Positions 1 through 7,320 of a stretch of DNA of 20,607 nucleotides are shown piece after piece. A model generated the notes under the pieces. That model ran no database searches and was not told the origin of the DNA. It worked only from the letters and a program-made list of their open reading frames with translations. Origin of the DNA: a virus. The position numbers and the translations under genes were made by a program. The stretch is taken from the IMG/VR virus record IMGVR_UViG_3300006917_000197, positions 1 through 20,607 of that record; one strand, written 5' to 3'. Numbering within the stretch: the first letter of the stretch is position 1; the number at the start of each line of letters is the position of its first letter.

Positions 1-831
1 ACTGCGATCGCGATTTCCAAGTCGGATTCCACTACTGCTGATCGCACGTCGTACATCTTGTCGTGGGATGATTCGACGCATAGCACGGTGAAGGGCTATT
101 TGGCGTTGCGTGGCAGCAACAACGGTTTGCTGTTGTATGCGGTGACGGGTGCGATCACGAACAACACGACTTGGTTTGAGGTGCCTGTTTCGGTGGTGTC
201 GACGTACACCAGTGGTGATGATGGCACTTGGGCGTTCGATTTTTCTCGTAACGGCGACACTGGTGCGACTGGCCCGACGGGGCCTGCTGGTGCGACGGGT
301 GCCGATGGAGCGACTGGAGCGACGGGTGCGACAGGCGCCCAAGGAGCACAGGTCTATGCGAACGGTACTTACAGCATCGCGAACACGCTGACGCCAACAA
401 ACGTGTTCTCAACCACCCTGCCTGCCAACCCTGCGACAGGTGAGATTTACAAGATCACGATCACGGGAAGGTATTTGAACAACTCGGGTTCCAACAAGAC
501 TTTGTCTGTGAACTTCATCTTCGATTCAGTTGCCGTTGGTGGAACTACAGCGAACTTGGCTACATCTGCCAATGTTCGTCCGTTCAAGTTTGAGTTCTTG
601 ATCGACGTGAACGGTATTGCTTCCCAAGAGATTTCAGGCTGGGGTGCGATTACTGCTACCCCAACTACGTCTGGTGTGTGGACTACAGCAAACCCGATGT
701 TTGTTGGCGGCACTGCTGCAACGGTGAATATGTCTACTGGCAAGTCGTTGTCAGTCACTTTGGCGCATTCGTTTGCCGCTACAACGGTGTCGGTGGACGG
801 TTCATATCGCATTGAGCGAGTCCTGCCGTAA
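1..831 (+). CDS. Collagen-like tail fibre protein, 5' partial
   Basis: The reading frame is open from base 1 to the TAA at 829-831, so the start lies left of the window; the visible part is 276 residues. Residues 1-84 resemble the stalk repeats of phage fibres (ending TWAFDFSRNGDTG). Eleven uninterrupted Gly-X-Y triplets follow at 253-351, rich in GAT, a collagen-like segment expected to form a trimeric rod. The remaining 160 residues are rich in Thr, Ser, Ala and Val with alternating hydrophobic pattern, like a beta-sandwich head domain of a receptor-binding protein. Family knowledge: collagen-like triplets are common in phage fibres and join stalk to tip. Inference: a tail fibre or receptor-binding protein. 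It lies just upstream of the packaging genes, separate from the two other fibre genes at 10812-12424. An in-frame TTG at 58 is not a convincing start because coding sequence continues upstream. Confidence 0.8.
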   Translation, partial: TAIAISKSDSTTADRTSYILSWDDSTHSTVKGYLALRGSNNGLLLYAVTGAITNNTTWFEVPVSVVSTYTSGDDGTWAFDFSRNGDTGATGPTGPAGATGADGATGATGATGAQGAQVYANGTYSIANTLTPTNVFSTTLPANPATGEIYKITITGRYLNNSGSNKTLSVNFIFDSVAVGGTTANLATSANVRPFKFEFLIDVNGIASQEISGWGAITATPTTSGVWTTANPMFVGGTAATVNMSTGKSLSVTLAHSFAATTVSVDGSYRIERVLP

Positions 832-847
832 TGGACGCTGCGTCCCT

Positions 848-854
848 GGAGGGG
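848..854 (+). promoter_or_regulatory. Ribosome binding site for the LEDG-repeat gene
   Basis: GGAGGGG lies six bases before the ATG at 861. It is the strongest argument that this low-complexity region is translated in this frame and on this strand, since other frames here are also open. Confidence 0.7.
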
Positions 855-860
855 TGACAG

Positions 861-1451
861 ATGGCGTCTACATTGCTGCTTGAGGATGGCAGTGATCTGC
901 TGCTCGAGGACGGGGCAGCGTTCCTTCTTGAAGATTCCTCTTTGTCGCCAGTTGTTTCGGCAGCAGGTTTTGGATCTGGCCTCGGTTCGGCCAGCGCCCT
1001 GTCTGCCGCTGTCCGTTTTCGTTCTGGCAGCGATTCAGGCGCGTCGTCACAGACCGCTGCTTGCGTGCGGGCAGCTTTGCGGTCAGGTTCTGGATCTGGC
1101 CTTGGTTCGGGGTCATCCAGTCGTGTGTGTGTTCGCGTCCGTGCCGCATCTAGCAGTGGCGTTGGTTTTAGTTCGGCCCTGTGGGTTTTTCTGCGAGGCC
1201 GTTCTGCGACTGGCTTTGGTGTCGGGTCTGGTTTCGGGTCTGGTGTTCGGGAACCAGTAACGGTGACGCGTCTGGCATCCGATGAGAGGTTCGGGTGGGG
1301 TATCGGATTTGGCGAACCGAAGTTCACCCGCCCGATCGGTGACGAGCCGCTAACGGAACGCCGCAGGATTCGCCATACCCGTATGCAGCCTGTGGCTCGC
1401 ACGACGGTGCGGCGTCCTCCGCCGCTTCGTCGGCCTCGCATGGGCCTGTAG
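861..1451 (+). CDS. LEDG-repeat, Gly/Ser-rich phage protein of unknown function
   Basis: 196 residues, ATG start with a good Shine-Dalgarno site. Residues 5-26 hold three copies of an LLLEDG-type unit (LLLEDGSDLLLEDG, then FLLED). Such LEDG repeats occur near the start of many short phage proteins of unknown role. Residues 35-130 are dominated by Gly and Ser (SGSGSGLGSGSSS), and the last 60 residues are rich in Arg and Pro (VRRPPPLRRPRMGL). At DNA level a 27-base unit at 964-990 recurs at 1084-1110 with two mismatches, in frame 120 bases apart, and a 12-base tandem repeat lies at 1222-1244. The Gly/Ser middle therefore looks grown by repeat expansion. The gene lies between a fibre gene and the terminase, so a minor virion or fibre-associated protein is possible. 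Reading frames on the other strand are also open here, but the binding site and LEDG motif favour this one. Confidence 0.65.
   Translation: MASTLLLEDGSDLLLEDGAAFLLEDSSLSPVVSAAGFGSGLGSASALSAAVRFRSGSDSGASSQTAACVRAALRSGSGSGLGSGSSSRVCVRVRAASSSGVGFSSALWVFLRGRSATGFGVGSGFGSGVREPVTVTRLASDERFGWGIGFGEPKFTRPIGDEPLTERRRIRHTRMQPVARTTVRRPPPLRRPRMGL
964..1110 (+). repeat. Two 27-base direct repeats, 120 bases apart
   Basis: Copies lie at 964-990 and 1084-1110, identical in 25 of 27 bases. The spacing is a multiple of three, so the reading frame is kept. They encode GFGSGLGS and GSGSGLGS inside the Gly/Ser-rich part of the LEDG-repeat protein. A related 12-base tandem (TCGGGTCTGGT) follows at 1222-1244. Confidence 0.8.
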
Positions 1452-1459
1452 GAGAGATC

Positions 1460-3052
1460 ATGGATCTTCAAGAACTGCTGAACGAGCAGGAGTGGCGGCG
1501 TTGTCGTGGCCCTGTGGACGCTGGAGTGAACGAGAAGCTGGACGCTTTCGTCTACTTCTGCACTACGTACTGGTCGATCAAGCATCCAGAGCAGGGGCGC
1601 ATCATGTTCGAGCTGCGTGAGGCGCAGATCGAGACCGTTCGCTCATGGTTGACAAACAGGTATTCGGTGGTGTTAAAGGCACGCCAGATCGGGTTCTCGA
1701 CGCTGGCTGCTGCCTACGCGTTCTGGCTGGCGTTCTTCTGGAGTGACCGTTTCATCGTCATGCTGTCCAAGACGGAGCGTGAAGCAGCGAAACTGCTGTC
1801 GAAGTCGAAGTACGGGTTCAAGTTCCTGCCGTCGTGGATGCGCAAGCGTGGACCTCAGGTGGTGTCGGACAACCAGTTGAAGATGGTGTTCGACAACGAC
1901 TCGGCTATCGAGTCGCTGCCGTCGAACAACGATCCTGCCCGTGGCGAGTCGGTGTATCTGGTGATTGTTGACGAGATGGCGTTCCTTCCGAATCCTGATG
2001 AGGCGTGGGCGTCGATCGAGCCGATCGCTGACGTCGGTGGTCGGGTGATCTGCCTGTCCACCGCAAACGGTGCTGGCAACTTCTTCCACCAGTTGTGGAT
2101 CGGGTCACAGACGAACACCAACAACTTCAAGGGCATCTTCTGGCCGTGGTCTGCTGGTGACCGCGACGACGACTGGTACGAGTCGAAGGTGAAGAACATG
2201 CCTGCATGGCAGCTTCATCAGGAGTATCCGAGGAATCCTGATGAGGCGTTCATCATGTCGGGTAACCCTGTGTTCGACGTGTCGAAGTTGACGGCGTTGC
2301 AGACCGAGGATCCTGTTCGTGGCTACATGAAGTTCACATCTCGCCGTCAGGCCGAGTTCGTCGAGGCTGTTGACGGCGAGTTGATGGTGTGGGATTTCCC
2401 TGCAGAGGGTGGCGTGTACACGATTGGGGCTGACGTCGACGAAGGCTTGGGCCACGGCGACTACTCGTCAGCCCACATTGTTGACGCTCGAACTTTGACG
2501 GTTGTCGCAGCCTGGCATGGGCATATCGACCCCGATGTGTTCGGCGAGGTGCTGTGCGAGTTGGGCTGGTGGTACAACGGCTGCCTGATCGGCGTCGAAA
2601 ACAACGGTCACGGTTTGACCACGTTGAAGTCGATGCAGCGATACGGGTACAAGAACATCTACCGCCAGCGAAGGCTGGCACAGCGGGTACAGGCTGAGAC
2701 AGAGATACTCGGCTGGCGCACCACGGCGGCATCGAAGCCGCTGATGGTGGACGAGCTGGCTGGTGCGCTCCGTGACGAGGAGATCCTGCTGCTCGACATC
2801 TACACGATCAATGAGCTGAAGACGTTTGTGCGAGACACGAACGGCAAGATGCACGGCTCGCCGCATGATGACCGTGTGATTTCGCTGGCTATCGCATGGC
2901 AGATGTTGAAGTTCGTGTGGCTGCCCGACTACGTGTCCGAGGCTCCCCCTCCTCGGTTCTCTCTGTCGTGGTTCGAGAAGTTCCAGCAGAACAACGATTT
3001 GCCGTTCAAACGGGTGCCAATCGGCGCATACAACACCGCAAAGAAGGTGTAA
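1460..3052 (+). CDS. terL: Terminase large subunit (packaging ATPase and nuclease)
   Basis: 530 residues, the usual size. The protein drives genome packaging: an N-terminal ATPase pumps DNA through the portal and a C-terminal RNase H-like nuclease cuts the concatemer. The Walker A-type loop is LKARQIGFST at residues 72-81, a variant with Arg-Gln-x-Gly-x-Ser-Thr. Walker B is VYLVIVDE at 165-172, with Glu172 as likely catalytic residue. The coupling motif is CLSTANG at 198-204. The nuclease domain shows acidic clusters GADVDEG at 323-329, GVENNGHG at 378-385 and HDDRV at 469-473, which fit the three metal-binding positions. GGAG at 1451-1454 stands five bases before the ATG and overlaps the upstream stop codon. 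No small terminase gene is visible next to it. Codons are mostly C- or G-ending, as in the capsid gene. Confidence 0.96.
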   Translation: MDLQELLNEQEWRRCRGPVDAGVNEKLDAFVYFCTTYWSIKHPEQGRIMFELREAQIETVRSWLTNRYSVVLKARQIGFSTLAAAYAFWLAFFWSDRFIVMLSKTEREAAKLLSKSKYGFKFLPSWMRKRGPQVVSDNQLKMVFDNDSAIESLPSNNDPARGESVYLVIVDEMAFLPNPDEAWASIEPIADVGGRVICLSTANGAGNFFHQLWIGSQTNTNNFKGIFWPWSAGDRDDDWYESKVKNMPAWQLHQEYPRNPDEAFIMSGNPVFDVSKLTALQTEDPVRGYMKFTSRRQAEFVEAVDGELMVWDFPAEGGVYTIGADVDEGLGHGDYSSAHIVDARTLTVVAAWHGHIDPDVFGEVLCELGWWYNGCLIGVENNGHGLTTLKSMQRYGYKNIYRQRRLAQRVQAETEILGWRTTAASKPLMVDELAGALRDEEILLLDIYTINELKTFVRDTNGKMHGSPHDDRVISLAIAWQMLKFVWLPDYVSEAPPPRFSLSWFEKFQQNNDLPFKRVPIGAYNTAKKV

Positions 3053-3070
3053 CGGCACCCGCTTGTGGTG

Positions 3071-3301
3071 ATGGGTTCCGTTTCGTGCACTGAATGCGGG
3101 CAGACGTTCTCGTTCGATGTTCTTCCTCGACGAGGTGCTGTCTGTTTCCGCTGTCACATCAAGTCAATCCGTCTCGGGTTCGTAGAAACCAAGGAGGTGT
3201 TCCACGGGCCGACGCACGCTGAACGGCGGGCGGAAATCGAGCGTGACGCCAAGACGAACGGTATCGAGATCGAGCGACTGCCATCCAAGGTGTGGGTGTG
3301 A
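3071..3301 (+). CDS. Small zinc-ribbon protein
   Basis: 76 residues from ATG 3071; two in-frame GTG codons just upstream (3065, 3068) are alternatives, and no clear ribosome binding site decides between them. Two Cys pairs, CTEC at residues 6-9 and CFRC at 25-28, followed by His29, form a treble-clef or zinc-ribbon type metal site. The rest is charged, with many Glu and Arg residues (HAERRAEIERDAK), probably helical. Short zinc-ribbon proteins are frequent in phages, and some bind nucleic acid or other proteins; nothing here shows which. The gene follows the terminase by 18 bases and precedes two membrane-protein genes. Function unknown. Confidence 0.75.
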   Translation: MGSVSCTECGQTFSFDVLPRRGAVCFRCHIKSIRLGFVETKEVFHGPTHAERRAEIERDAKTNGIEIERLPSKVWV

Positions 3302-3302
3302 C

Positions 3303-3548
3303 GTGGGCTGGCTGGAAGCCGCGACAGCGGTCGCTGTCGCGTTGATCGGTGGCCCGCTGATCCTGCTGTTGAAGCGGATTGATCGTCGGAACACCACACA
3401 GCATGCAGCAGCTCAGGCGGAGCGGATCTCGTCGAGGAACGAGATGCGGGATCACATGAACCGCATCGAGGAGAAAGTGGATGGTGTGACTGGTTTGGTG
3501 GCTGATCACCTGGCTTTTCACGCCCACAACAAGGAGGGGTCGGAATGA
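3303..3548 (+). CDS. Small membrane protein with N-terminal helix and coiled coil
   Basis: 81 residues from GTG 3303, one base after the upstream stop codon. An earlier in-frame GTG at 3243 would overlap the zinc-ribbon gene by 59 bases and is less likely. Residues 4-23 (LEAATAVAVALIGGPLILLL) form one transmembrane segment, followed at once by KRIDRR, which suggests the C-terminus stays in the cytoplasm. Residues 35-70 form an amphipathic, coiled-coil-like helix (MNRIEEKVDGVTGLV). This layout resembles the short DUF2746-type proteins of actinophages, often placed with lysis genes; that link is a resemblance, not a proven match. It overlaps the next small hydrophobic gene by four bases (ATGA), so the two may be made together, possibly as a lysis pair. 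Confidence 0.7.
   Translation: MGWLEAATAVAVALIGGPLILLLKRIDRRNTTQHAAAQAERISSRNEMRDHMNRIEEKVDGVTGLVADHLAFHAHNKEGSE
3533..3538 (+). promoter_or_regulatory. Ribosome binding site for the 59-residue holin-like gene
   Basis: GGAGGG stands six bases before the ATG at 3545, inside the end of the upstream gene. It supports the 59-residue reading frame, which is otherwise short enough to be missed. Confidence 0.65.
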
Positions 3549-3724
3549 CGTACAAAGAGGCTTTTCGGCGGGCGGTGGCAACCTTCATCGCTGGCGCTAC
3601 TGCCGCGCCGTTGACCGCTGCAGCGTTCAACGTGTCGTTCTTCAAGGCTGCTGGTGTCGCAGGCCTGATCGCAGTCTGGAACTTCGCTGGCCGCGCAGTC
3701 CAGGCGTGGAACATCGGTGACTGA
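3545..3724 (+). CDS. 59-residue hydrophobic holin-like protein
   Basis: A short frame from ATG 3545 to TGA 3722-3724. The start overlaps the upstream stop (ATGA) and the stop overlaps the portal start (TGATG), so it is translationally coupled on both sides, and it has its own GGAGGG site. The sequence starts MTYKEAFRRAVATFIAGATA and contains two stretches of small and hydrophobic residues, about 10-28 and 31-46, divided by a Phe-Asn-Val-Ser-Phe-Phe turn. This could make two short membrane helices or one hairpin, like small holins. Holins pierce the inner membrane to time lysis. The assignment rests on size, hydrophobicity and the coupled membrane-protein neighbour; no endolysin is visible in the window, so a structural or other membrane role remains possible. 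Confidence 0.65.
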   Translation: MTYKEAFRRAVATFIAGATAAPLTAAAFNVSFFKAAGVAGLIAVWNFAGRAVQAWNIGD

Positions 3725-5508
3725 TGGCGCGTCCTTCGAACGCTGAGATCCTTCAGCGATACCAGACGAAGATCAAGAAGTCCCGCAAGTGGCGGGACGA
3801 CGAGGATTACGACGACACGTGGCGTCGTCTGATCCGCCTGTACCGAGGGCGGCACTACGAGTACTTCTCGGAGGAAGACAGGCTGCTGGTCAACATCTGC
3901 TTCTCGACGGTCAACGTGATCGCCCCGTCGGTTGCGGTGAACCATCCGAAGATCACTGTCGGTGCCGTCAAACCCGACGATGCCCCGAAGGCGATCATCA
4001 CTGAAGCGGTGGTGAACTACTGGTGGCGTCACTACAAGGTGAAGCCCCAGTTCAGGCGTGCAGTCAAGGACTTCCTGATCGTCGGGCACGGTTGGTTGAA
4101 GTGCGGCTACCGCTACATCGAGGAGCAAGATGTCGCAGACGGGGACGAGTACTCGGATCCCGCCGCAAAGGGAAACGAGGTCACCCCAACGATCACGGTT
4201 GTCGAGGACAGGCCATTCGTTGAGCGTGTCTCCCCGTTCGACGTGTTCGTTGACCCTGATGCCACGTCGATGGATGACATCGGCTGGATCGCTCAGCGAA
4301 TCCGCCGATCGTTGAAGGAAGTGAAGGCAGATCAGCGGTACTCGAAGAAGGCCCGCGAGGTGGCATCGCCAACCTCGTGGCGCAAGACCGTGTACGACGG
4401 CTCCACCACTGACGTGTATGACACCGATGAGGGGTATGTCGAGGTGTGGGAGTTCTACGACATCAAGAAGAAGACGGTGTCGTCGTTCCTTGATTCGTCG
4501 GAGCATTTCCTGATTGCTCCACGTCCGATGCCGTACGCCTTTGGTCATCCGTTCGTGATGATCCGCAACTACGACGTCCCTGACGAGTTCTACCCGATCG
4601 GTGACCTAGAGGCGATCGAACCGTTGCAGCGTGAGCTGAACGAGACCCGTTCGCAGATGATGAACCACCGTAAGCGGTATGCGCGCAAGTACCTGTACCG
4701 CGAGTCGTCGTTCGACGGCGACGGGCGTGCCGCCCTCGAGTCGGACGTCGACAACGAGATGGTGCCCGTGAAGGGCGATGGCCCGCTGTCTGAGGCTGTG
4801 GTGCCGATGCCTGCAGTGATCACTCCGCCCGAGTTCTACAACCAGTCGTCGATGATCAAGGACGATGTGATCTCGACGACGGGTGTGTCCGAGTACATGC
4901 AGGGTCAGATGCCTGAGATCCGCCGTACGGCGACAGAAGCGGGCATCATCGCTGACGCCTCGAACGCCCGTGCTGCAGACAAGTTGGCGATCATCGAGCA
5001 GTCAATCTCGGATGTGGCCTACAGGATGGTGGCTCTCGCCCAGCAGTTTATGACTGGTGAGCAGGTGGCCCGTATCACTGGACGAGATGGTGAGCCGCTG
5101 TGGGTGACGTTCGATCCTGACTACATCGCTGGCGAGTTCGACTTTGAGGTCGAGGGCGGTTCAACGCAGCCGAACAACGAGTCATTTCGTCGCCAGTCTG
5201 CTCTGCAGATGGTCGACGCAATGGCACCGTTCATCCAGATGGGTGTCGTGGATCCACGTCAGCTCGTCACCCATGTGCTGCAGTTCGGTTTCGGGGTGAA
5301 GAACCCTGACAGCTTCCTCGCTCAGCAGCCGATGGCACCCGACCAGCAGGTGCCGCCCGACCAGCAGGCGCTGCCACCTGGTGCACCGATGCCCCCCGAC
5401 CAGCAGATGCCGCCGCAGGATCCTGCTGCGGCAGGTATTCCGCCAGAGTTGATGCAGATGCTCATGGCTGGCGGAGGTCAGGGTGTAACGGGCATTCCTT
5501 CCATGTAG
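3724..5508 (+). CDS. Portal protein, P22/SU10-like type
   Basis: 594 residues, within the size range of podoviral portals. Twelve copies form the ring through which DNA enters and leaves the head. Recognisable landmarks are the N-terminal helix with WRDDEDYDDTWRRLIRLYRG at 23-42, SPFDVFVDPDATSMDDIGWI at 170-189, which is a typical portal segment (P-x-D-V-x-x-D-P), and FYPIGDLEAIEPLQRELNET at 289-308, beginning the long wing-stem helix. The C-terminal 60 residues are rich in Pro, Gln and Met with four PDQQ units at about 539-561, a low-complexity tail that may reach into the head. Its ATG overlaps the upstream stop (TGATG) and no ribosome binding site is seen, so translation probably depends on coupling. 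Position between terminase and scaffold supports the call. Confidence 0.92.
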   Translation: MARPSNAEILQRYQTKIKKSRKWRDDEDYDDTWRRLIRLYRGRHYEYFSEEDRLLVNICFSTVNVIAPSVAVNHPKITVGAVKPDDAPKAIITEAVVNYWWRHYKVKPQFRRAVKDFLIVGHGWLKCGYRYIEEQDVADGDEYSDPAAKGNEVTPTITVVEDRPFVERVSPFDVFVDPDATSMDDIGWIAQRIRRSLKEVKADQRYSKKAREVASPTSWRKTVYDGSTTDVYDTDEGYVEVWEFYDIKKKTVSSFLDSSEHFLIAPRPMPYAFGHPFVMIRNYDVPDEFYPIGDLEAIEPLQRELNETRSQMMNHRKRYARKYLYRESSFDGDGRAALESDVDNEMVPVKGDGPLSEAVVPMPAVITPPEFYNQSSMIKDDVISTTGVSEYMQGQMPEIRRTATEAGIIADASNARAADKLAIIEQSISDVAYRMVALAQQFMTGEQVARITGRDGEPLWVTFDPDYIAGEFDFEVEGGSTQPNNESFRRQSALQMVDAMAPFIQMGVVDPRQLVTHVLQFGFGVKNPDSFLAQQPMAPDQQVPPDQQALPPGAPMPPDQQMPPQDPAAAGIPPELMQMLMAGGGQGVTGIPSM

Positions 5509-5536
5509 AGCAACCCGCGAGGACTCTAGGAGAAGA

Positions 5537-6358
5537 ATGAGCGACGAATACGTCGATGTTGATGTCCAAACCGAAGCCCCCGACTTGGGACAAGCAGACG
5601 TGTCGGACGGTGCCGAGACAGCGGATGTACCCATCCTCGAACTCGACCAGTACAGGGACTACCGAGTGCCTGTCAAGATCGAGGGGCAGGAAGACTACGT
5701 TCCGTTGACCGAGGCGGTCGCTGGCTACCAGCGTCAAGCGGACTACTCCCGCAAGACACAGGAGCTGGCACAGCAGCGGAACGATCTCGGCTGGGCAAGT
5801 GCCATCAAGGCAGCTCTCGAGCAAGATCCCGAAGGAACCCTCCATCTCCTGTCGGCGCACTACGGGGTCAACCCGCAGCCCGCACCGCAGCAGGCGCAGA
5901 AGCCAGCCAGCGACCCGTTCGATGACTGGATGAGCGATGATCCGTGGGATTCCCCGAAGCAGAGTCAGCAGCAAGTGGATCCTCGTTATGAGGAGATCGC
6001 GACACGGCTGGCTCGGATCGAGCAGGAGCGTGCGGATGCGACCTTGCGCAGCGAGGTAGCGAGGCTGCAGGCAACTTATGCCGACTTCAATCCGCAGGAA
6101 GTGGTGGCTCATGCGCTTCGCATGAACACCACGGATCTGGAAACCGCATACAAGCAGATCGCGTTCGACAAGGTGTTTGCCGAGAGGCAGCAGTTGGCCG
6201 AACAGGTGCGCCAAGCGCAGGCGCAGCGCACCGCCAAGCAGGAAGCGTCAATCATCTCGGGCGGGTCGACCGTTCAGGGTGGCGGTTTGGACGGAGTCGG
6301 TGAAGTCCGTTCCATCGCAGAAGCTTGGGCTGCCGCAAAGCGACAGCTCAGCAAGTAA
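5537..6358 (+). CDS. Capsid scaffold protein
   Basis: 273 residues, ATG preceded by GGAG at 5529-5532. The protein is acidic at its start (residues 1-40 rich in Asp and Glu), has the segment VPLTEAVAGYQRQADYSRKT at 55-74 that recurs in scaffold-like proteins of environmental phages, a Pro/Gln/Asp-rich linker at about 110-145, and a helical, coiled-coil-like part at about 145-235 (IATRLARIEQERADATLRSE). It ends in a short helix, AEAWAAAKRQLSK, as expected for a coat-binding tail. Scaffold proteins guide coat assembly and leave before or during packaging. Position directly before the coat gene supports the role. No protease gene lies between portal and coat, so the scaffold may leave intact, as in P22. 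Confidence 0.85.
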   Translation: MSDEYVDVDVQTEAPDLGQADVSDGAETADVPILELDQYRDYRVPVKIEGQEDYVPLTEAVAGYQRQADYSRKTQELAQQRNDLGWASAIKAALEQDPEGTLHLLSAHYGVNPQPAPQQAQKPASDPFDDWMSDDPWDSPKQSQQQVDPRYEEIATRLARIEQERADATLRSEVARLQATYADFNPQEVVAHALRMNTTDLETAYKQIAFDKVFAERQQLAEQVRQAQAQRTAKQEASIISGGSTVQGGGLDGVGEVRSIAEAWAAAKRQLSK

Positions 6359-6364
6359 CCCAAC

Positions 6365-6371
6365 AAGGAGG
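6365..6371 (+). promoter_or_regulatory. Strong ribosome binding site for the capsid gene
   Basis: AAGGAGG lies five bases before GTG 6377 and fixes the GTG as the start of the coat gene. It is the closest match to the anti-16S sequence in the window, as expected for the most abundant protein. Confidence 0.85.
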
Positions 6372-6376
6372 CCCCC

Positions 6377-7309
6377 GTGGCTGGAAACCCGAACTTCGAC
6401 GCCCTGCTGTCGACGACACTTCAGAACTACCAGAAGCGACTCACCGACAACGTCTTCACCGACCGAGTGCTCACCTGGTACCTCACCGACAAGAACCGCG
6501 TCCGTAAGGAGAGCGGTGGCACCAAGATCATCGAGCCGCTCATCTACGCTCAGAACTCGACGGTCGGCTCGTACTCGGGCTACGACACGATCAGCCTGAC
6601 GCCGCAGGACGGCATGTCGGCTGCCGAGTTCGACTGGAAGCAGATCGCCGTGTCGATCGCCATCTCGGGCATCGAGGAAGCGAAGAACAACGGCGAGCAG
6701 GCTGTCCTGAACCTCCTCGAGGCGAAGGTGATGCAGGCCGAGGAGTCGCTGAAGCAGAAGTTCAACACCATGTTCTTCGCCGATGGCACTGGCAACAGCG
6801 CCAAGGACTGGAACGGTCTTGGCAACCTGATCGAGAGCGGCAACACGGTCGGCGGCATCGACGGCTCGACCAACGCCTTCTGGAACTCCTACGAGGAGAA
6901 CACGGCTGGCGCTCTGACCGAGGCCTATCTGCGCACTGGCTACAACAGTGTGTCGGTTGGCAACGATCAGCCCGACATGATCCTGACCACTCGTGCCCTG
7001 TTCGAGAAGTACGAGGCTCTGCTCACCCCGCAGGTGCGCTACTCGGACGTCAAGATGGCGAACCTCGGGTTCCAGAACCTGATGTTCAAGGGCGCTCCCG
7101 TGGTGTTCGATGTGGACTGCACCGCTGGTGTTGTGTACTTCCTGAACAGCAAGTACATCTCGCTGGTCGGCCACTCGGACAAGTGGTTCACGCAGACCCA
7201 GTTCGTGCGTCCCGAGAACATGGATGCCCGCTACGCGCTGATCTTGGCGTACGGCAACCTGACGGTTCGGAACCGCAAGAAGCTGGGCAAGCTGACTGCC
7301 AAGACCTGA
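6377..7309 (+). CDS. Major capsid protein, HK97 fold
   Basis: 310 residues from GTG. The sequence belongs to a well-known family of coat proteins that also includes epsilon15 gp7-like proteins in my judgement; recognisable segments are the N-terminal NPNFDALLSTTLQNY (4-18), GGTKIIEPLIYAQN (47-60), SGYDTISLTPQDGMSAAEF (67-85), FFADGTGNSAKDWNGLGNLI (133-152), and the C-terminal FVRPENMDARYALILAYGNL (276-295). It forms the icosahedral shell. There is no long N-terminal delta domain and no protease gene nearby, which fits assembly with a separate scaffold. Codons are almost all C- or G-ending, markedly more biased than the later genes, and the binding site is ideal; both fit high expression. A GC-rich hairpin follows the stop codon. 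Confidence 0.95.
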   Translation: MAGNPNFDALLSTTLQNYQKRLTDNVFTDRVLTWYLTDKNRVRKESGGTKIIEPLIYAQNSTVGSYSGYDTISLTPQDGMSAAEFDWKQIAVSIAISGIEEAKNNGEQAVLNLLEAKVMQAEESLKQKFNTMFFADGTGNSAKDWNGLGNLIESGNTVGGIDGSTNAFWNSYEENTAGALTEAYLRTGYNSVSVGNDQPDMILTTRALFEKYEALLTPQVRYSDVKMANLGFQNLMFKGAPVVFDVDCTAGVVYFLNSKYISLVGHSDKWFTQTQFVRPENMDARYALILAYGNLTVRNRKKLGKLTAKT

Positions 7310-7320
7310 CAGGTGGGCTA

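Noticed and set aside
833-845. GGACG-CTG-CGTCC short hairpin after the first fibre gene
   Set aside because: Five pairs with a three-base loop are expected by chance in GC-rich DNA, and no T-run follows.
779-1585. A 268-codon - strand frame with Pro-Asp-Pro-Lys repeats, resembling a Pro-rich linker protein
   Set aside because: It is the complement of the Gly/Ser repeats and runs into the terminase start. The + strand frame has a good ribosome binding site and the LEDG motif. Not fully excluded for the middle part.
1649-1677. TTGACA with GTTAAA 17 bases later, like a sigma-70 promoter
   Set aside because: It lies inside the terminase ATPase region, the -10 match is poor, and no gene starts close downstream.
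3154-4548. A 464-codon open frame on the - strand over the portal and small genes
   Set aside because: Same codon-alignment effect over the portal; the + strand genes have conserved protein motifs and coupled starts.
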